A stretch of DNA of 9,806 nt from Desulfobacula sp. (GTDB lineage Bacteria; Desulfobacterota; Desulfobacteria; Desulfobacterales; Desulfobacteraceae), in the NCBI RefSeq assembly GCF_021107415.1, contig NZ_JAIOSW010000371.1, positions 1-9,806 of the forward strand, written 5' to 3'. Of the stretch, positions 7,532 to 9,806 are shown piece by piece. Both the position numbers and the translations under genes were made by a program. The stretch's first letter is position 1. The number at the start of each line of letters is the position of its first letter. The notes beneath the pieces were generated by a model that was given only the letters and a program-made list of their open reading frames with translations, made no database searches and was not told the origin of the DNA.

Positions 7532-8796
7532 GGGCGATAACAGACCGATATTTAAAATATGTTCTCCTCAGCCTTTTGGTTTTCTTTTTTTGTCCACAGG
7601 CCTTTGCCCTTGATCCTGGAGAAGTTCTTGTCATTGCGAACTTAAATGCAGCAAAGAGTAAGGGGCTTGCAAAATATTACATGAACAAAAGGCATGTCCC
7701 TGAAAAAAATCTGATTTTATTATTTATGACGGATCGAGAAACCTGCACACGGGGCGAATATGAAAAAAAGGCGATTCCGCCCATCAGACGATTTCTTGAT
7801 CAAAACAGACATATCCGGGCCATCGTCACCATGTTCGGGGTTCCGTTAAGGATTGCTTCTCCAGAAAAAAGTCAGGCTGAAAAAGCAAAATTGCAGGAAT
7901 TTGAAACCCAAAAAAAAATCTTAGAAGATCAATTGAATAATGGCGAAATAATTGATTTAAAAGTAAAACAAAAAAAGCAGGATGACTTATCCCGCCTGAA
8001 AAAAACAATCACAGACTATTTGAAAACAATTGACAAGGTTGCTTCATTTGATTCCGAACTATCCCTTATAAAAAAAGGCAAATATGACCTTAACATGTGG
8101 CTGACAAATCCATATTACCTGGGCTTCAGAAACCAAAAGACCAAAATAAAGCAGTCTGAAGTTTTAATGACAAGCCGGCTTGACGGTGCCAATGAAACCA
8201 TTGTAAAACGAATCATTAACGATAGCATTGAAGCGGAGACAAACGGCTTAAAAGGGTCGGCCTATTTTGATGCCAGATGGGAAGATCCAGGGACAAAAAA
8301 AGTTTCAGGATATACCTTTTATGACAAATCTATTCATCGTGCATCACAATTGCTTTCAAAAAAAAATCGAATCCGTGTTATCCTGAATGACGATATGACA
8401 TTGTTCCAGAAAGGAGAAAGCCTTAATACGGCTCTTTATTGCGGCTGGTACAGCCTTGCAAAATATATCGATGCTTTTACCTGGCAAAAAGGCTCTGTGG
8501 GATATCATATTGCCAGTGCTGAATGCTCAACGCTAAAAAGGGAAACCAGCCAGGTCTGGTGTAAAAAAATGCTGGATAATGGAATAGCTGCAACGGTCGG
8601 TCCTGTTGGAGAGCCTTATGTTCAAGCCTTTCCAGTACCCCAGATTTTCTTTAATTATCTCACGGAAGGATATCTTACTCTGGCAGAATCATATATAATA
8701 AGTCTGCCTTACCTTTCCTGGAAAATGGTTCTTGTTGGAGACCCTTTATACAAACTTAATTTAGTTCGAAATGTTATAAACAAAAGGAAAATATAG
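7528..8796 (+). CDS. TIGR03790 family exported protein, function unknown
   Basis: The family has no assigned function; as I recall, its definition notes that it occurs in genomes encoding exosortase. The 422-residue product has a signal peptide with hydrophobic core at about 11-24 and an AFA cleavage site after residue 27, so it is probably periplasmic or secreted. Family-like blocks are VLVIANLNAAKSKGLAKYYMNKRHVP (about 33-58), IVTMFGVPLRI (99-109), SRLDG (216-220), GSAYFDARW (243-251), YCGWYSL (304-310), VGYHIASAEC (324-333), ATVGPVGEPY (355-364) and SWKMVLVGDPLYKL (397-410). Residues about 112-170 are rich in K, E, Q and L and look coiled-coil. The last third resembles the order of motifs in C25 peptidases (a candidate Cys at 333, a later G/A-rich VG strand, a final GDP motif), but GWYS stands where a catalytic His motif would be expected; this is inference. 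It overlaps coaX by 4 nt and ygeA by 1 nt, so it is locked into the run. Confidence 0.82.
   Translation: MRAITDRYLKYVLLSLLVFFFCPQAFALDPGEVLVIANLNAAKSKGLAKYYMNKRHVPEKNLILLFMTDRETCTRGEYEKKAIPPIRRFLDQNRHIRAIVTMFGVPLRIASPEKSQAEKAKLQEFETQKKILEDQLNNGEIIDLKVKQKKQDDLSRLKKTITDYLKTIDKVASFDSELSLIKKGKYDLNMWLTNPYYLGFRNQKTKIKQSEVLMTSRLDGANETIVKRIINDSIEAETNGLKGSAYFDARWEDPGTKKVSGYTFYDKSIHRASQLLSKKNRIRVILNDDMTLFQKGESLNTALYCGWYSLAKYIDAFTWQKGSVGYHIASAECSTLKRETSQVWCKKMLDNGIAATVGPVGEPYVQAFPVPQIFFNYLTEGYLTLAESYIISLPYLSWKMVLVGDPLYKLNLVRNVINKRKI
8782..8788 (+). promoter_or_regulatory. Shine-Dalgarno site supporting the GTG start at 8796
   Basis: AAAAGGA lies inside the last codons of the preceding gene, with the AGGA core 7 nt before GTG 8796-8798. 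The product from this GTG begins KTIGLIGGMSWEST, the expected N-terminus of YgeA-type racemases, and no ATG in frame fits. Confidence 0.75.
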
Positions 8797-9494
8797 TGAA
8801 AACCATTGGACTGATCGGTGGCATGAGCTGGGAGAGTACGGCCCATTACTACGCTGAACTTAATCAGGGAATAAAAAAGGCTTTAGGCGGTCTTCATTCA
8901 GCCCGGATTTTGCTGTACAGCGTTGATTTCGGACCCATTGAGAAACTTCAGAACAAAGAAGACTGGGAAAGCCTTGGGAATATAATGGCCGACGCGGCCC
9001 GAAAAGTGGAAAAGGGCGGTGCCGATTGTTTACTGATCTGCACAAATACCATGCACAAATTGACAGGGATAGTTGAAGATGCAGTGAATATCCCTTTGCT
9101 TCATATTGCCGATGCCACAGCCCAGGTTCTTGTTCATGACAAAATTAAAAGAGTTGGGCTTTTAGGCACTGCCTATACCATGGAGCAGGAGTTTTATAAA
9201 AATCGCCTGATCTCAAAATTTGATCTTGATGTCATTATTCCGGATGAAAAGGATAGGAACTCCATCCATACGATTATTTATAAAGAATTATGTCTGGGCC
9301 AGATAAAAACCCAATCTCAAAAAACATATCTCAATATTACAAAGAGACTGGCTGAAAAAGGCGCCCAGGGAATAATTCTGGGATGTACCGAGATCGGCAT
9401 GCTTCTTAAGCCCGAAGATATTGATATCCCTCTATACGACACGGCTAAAATCCATGCGGCAAAGGCGGTCGAATGGGCCTTAAAATATGAATAA
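8796..9494 (+). CDS. ygeA: Aspartate/glutamate racemase superfamily, YgeA-like amino-acid racemase
   Basis: Enzymes of this superfamily interconvert L- and D-amino acids without cofactor, using two cysteines as acid/base pair. E. coli YgeA is a broad-specificity racemase (reported on homoserine and others), and this protein resembles it along its whole length. The 232-residue product has IGLIGGMSWEST at 4-15, LGGLHSA at 30-36, YSVDF at 41-45, CTNTMHK at 82-88 with catalytic Cys82, LHIADAT at 102-108, LLGTAYTMEQEFY at 122-134, ELCLGQ at 164-169, GCTEIG at 196-201 with catalytic Cys197 and YDTAKIHAAKAV at 214-225. Both cysteines are present, so activity is expected; substrate cannot be read from sequence. 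The start is GTG, overlapping the previous stop by one base. The gene overlaps the next by 8 nt. D-amino acids could serve the cell wall or scavenging. Confidence 0.93.
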   Translation: MKTIGLIGGMSWESTAHYYAELNQGIKKALGGLHSARILLYSVDFGPIEKLQNKEDWESLGNIMADAARKVEKGGADCLLICTNTMHKLTGIVEDAVNIPLLHIADATAQVLVHDKIKRVGLLGTAYTMEQEFYKNRLISKFDLDVIIPDEKDRNSIHTIIYKELCLGQIKTQSQKTYLNITKRLAEKGAQGIILGCTEIGMLLKPEDIDIPLYDTAKIHAAKAVEWALKYE

Positions 9495-9806
9495 CGAGCA
9501 ACTGCTGAAATTTAAAGCCTGGTTTAGTGAATATGTATCCGGCTTTTATGGGAATAATCCAGAGCAAAACCAAATATATAAATTAAAAGAAACACATACA
9601 CTCAGAGTCTGTGAAAATATCTTAACCCTTGGCAAATCCATACATCTCTCACAAAATGATTTAAAAATTGTCGAAATCGCTGCCTTGTTTCACGATATCG
9701 GCCGTTTCAAACAATATCTGACGTATGCTACATTTAATGACACAAAATCTATTAATCATGCCAAACTAGGGATACAGCAACTATCACTTCATAAAATCCT
9801 GAATGG
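9487..9806 (+). CDS. HD-domain phosphohydrolase (N-terminal 106 codons, truncated by window edge)
   Basis: HD-domain proteins are metal-dependent phosphohydrolases acting on nucleotides, cyclic dinucleotides or related phosphoesters. From ATG 9487 the reading frame stays open to the window end. It shows a conserved histidine at H37 (KETHTLRV), the HD doublet H69-D70 in AALFHDIGRFKQY and a further histidine at H91 in a NHAKLG context, the expected order for this fold. There is no GYP motif visible, so I would not call it an HD-GYP cyclic-di-GMP phosphodiesterase. No Shine-Dalgarno site is seen; the 8-nt overlap with ygeA suggests coupling. Substrate is unknown and the C-terminal half is missing. 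Confidence 0.85.
   Translation, partial: MNNEQLLKFKAWFSEYVSGFYGNNPEQNQIYKLKETHTLRVCENILTLGKSIHLSQNDLKIVEIAALFHDIGRFKQYLTYATFNDTKSINHAKLGIQQLSLHKILN

Overview
This looks like chromosomal housekeeping DNA from a sulfate-reducing deltaproteobacterium, probably Desulfobacterales (Desulfobacter/Desulfobacula-like). The reasons are moderately AT-rich codon use, a futalosine-pathway menaquinone gene, the deltaproteobacterial tilS-ftsH-folP-ybbR gene order, and a TIGR03790 gene, a family with patchy distribution that includes deltaproteobacteria. The lineage is inferred from gene order and protein character, not from a search. I see no insertion sequence, phage gene, tRNA, rRNA or CRISPR array.

Layout. 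The 5' end of uvrA (nucleotide excision repair) runs leftward off the window from 764. A 140-bp AT-rich divergent intergenic region follows, with a candidate promoter and a 6-bp inverted repeat. Rightward come mqnD (menaquinone biosynthesis) and, one base later, tilS (tRNA-Ile lysidine synthetase). After a 117-bp gap starts a tight run: ftsH (membrane AAA+ protease, TTG start), folP (dihydropteroate synthase), a YbbR-domain lipoprotein, coaX (type III pantothenate kinase), an exported TIGR03790-family protein, a YgeA-like amino-acid racemase (GTG start), and the first 106 codons of an HD-domain phosphohydrolase cut by the window edge. From folP onward four of the five junctions overlap (8, 4, 1 and 8 nt), and only ybbR-coaX has a short gap. 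This suggests one translationally coupled transcript.

How the genes work together. The run mixes cofactor synthesis (folate, CoA), envelope quality control (FtsH), periplasmic proteins (YbbR lipoprotein, TIGR03790 protein) and possibly D-amino-acid metabolism. mqnD supplies the quinone for anaerobic respiration. No single pathway links them all; growth-related co-expression is the simplest reading.

Most interesting points. (1) The diadenylate cyclase gene cdaA, usually just upstream of ybbR, is absent here: folP and ybbR overlap by 8 nt, and the YbbR protein carries a lipobox. (2) The TIGR03790 protein has a C-terminal half whose motif order recalls gingipain-like (C25/caspase-fold) peptidases but seems to lack the catalytic His motif, and it carries a lysine/glutamate-rich predicted coiled-coil segment. 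Neither is proven from sequence alone.
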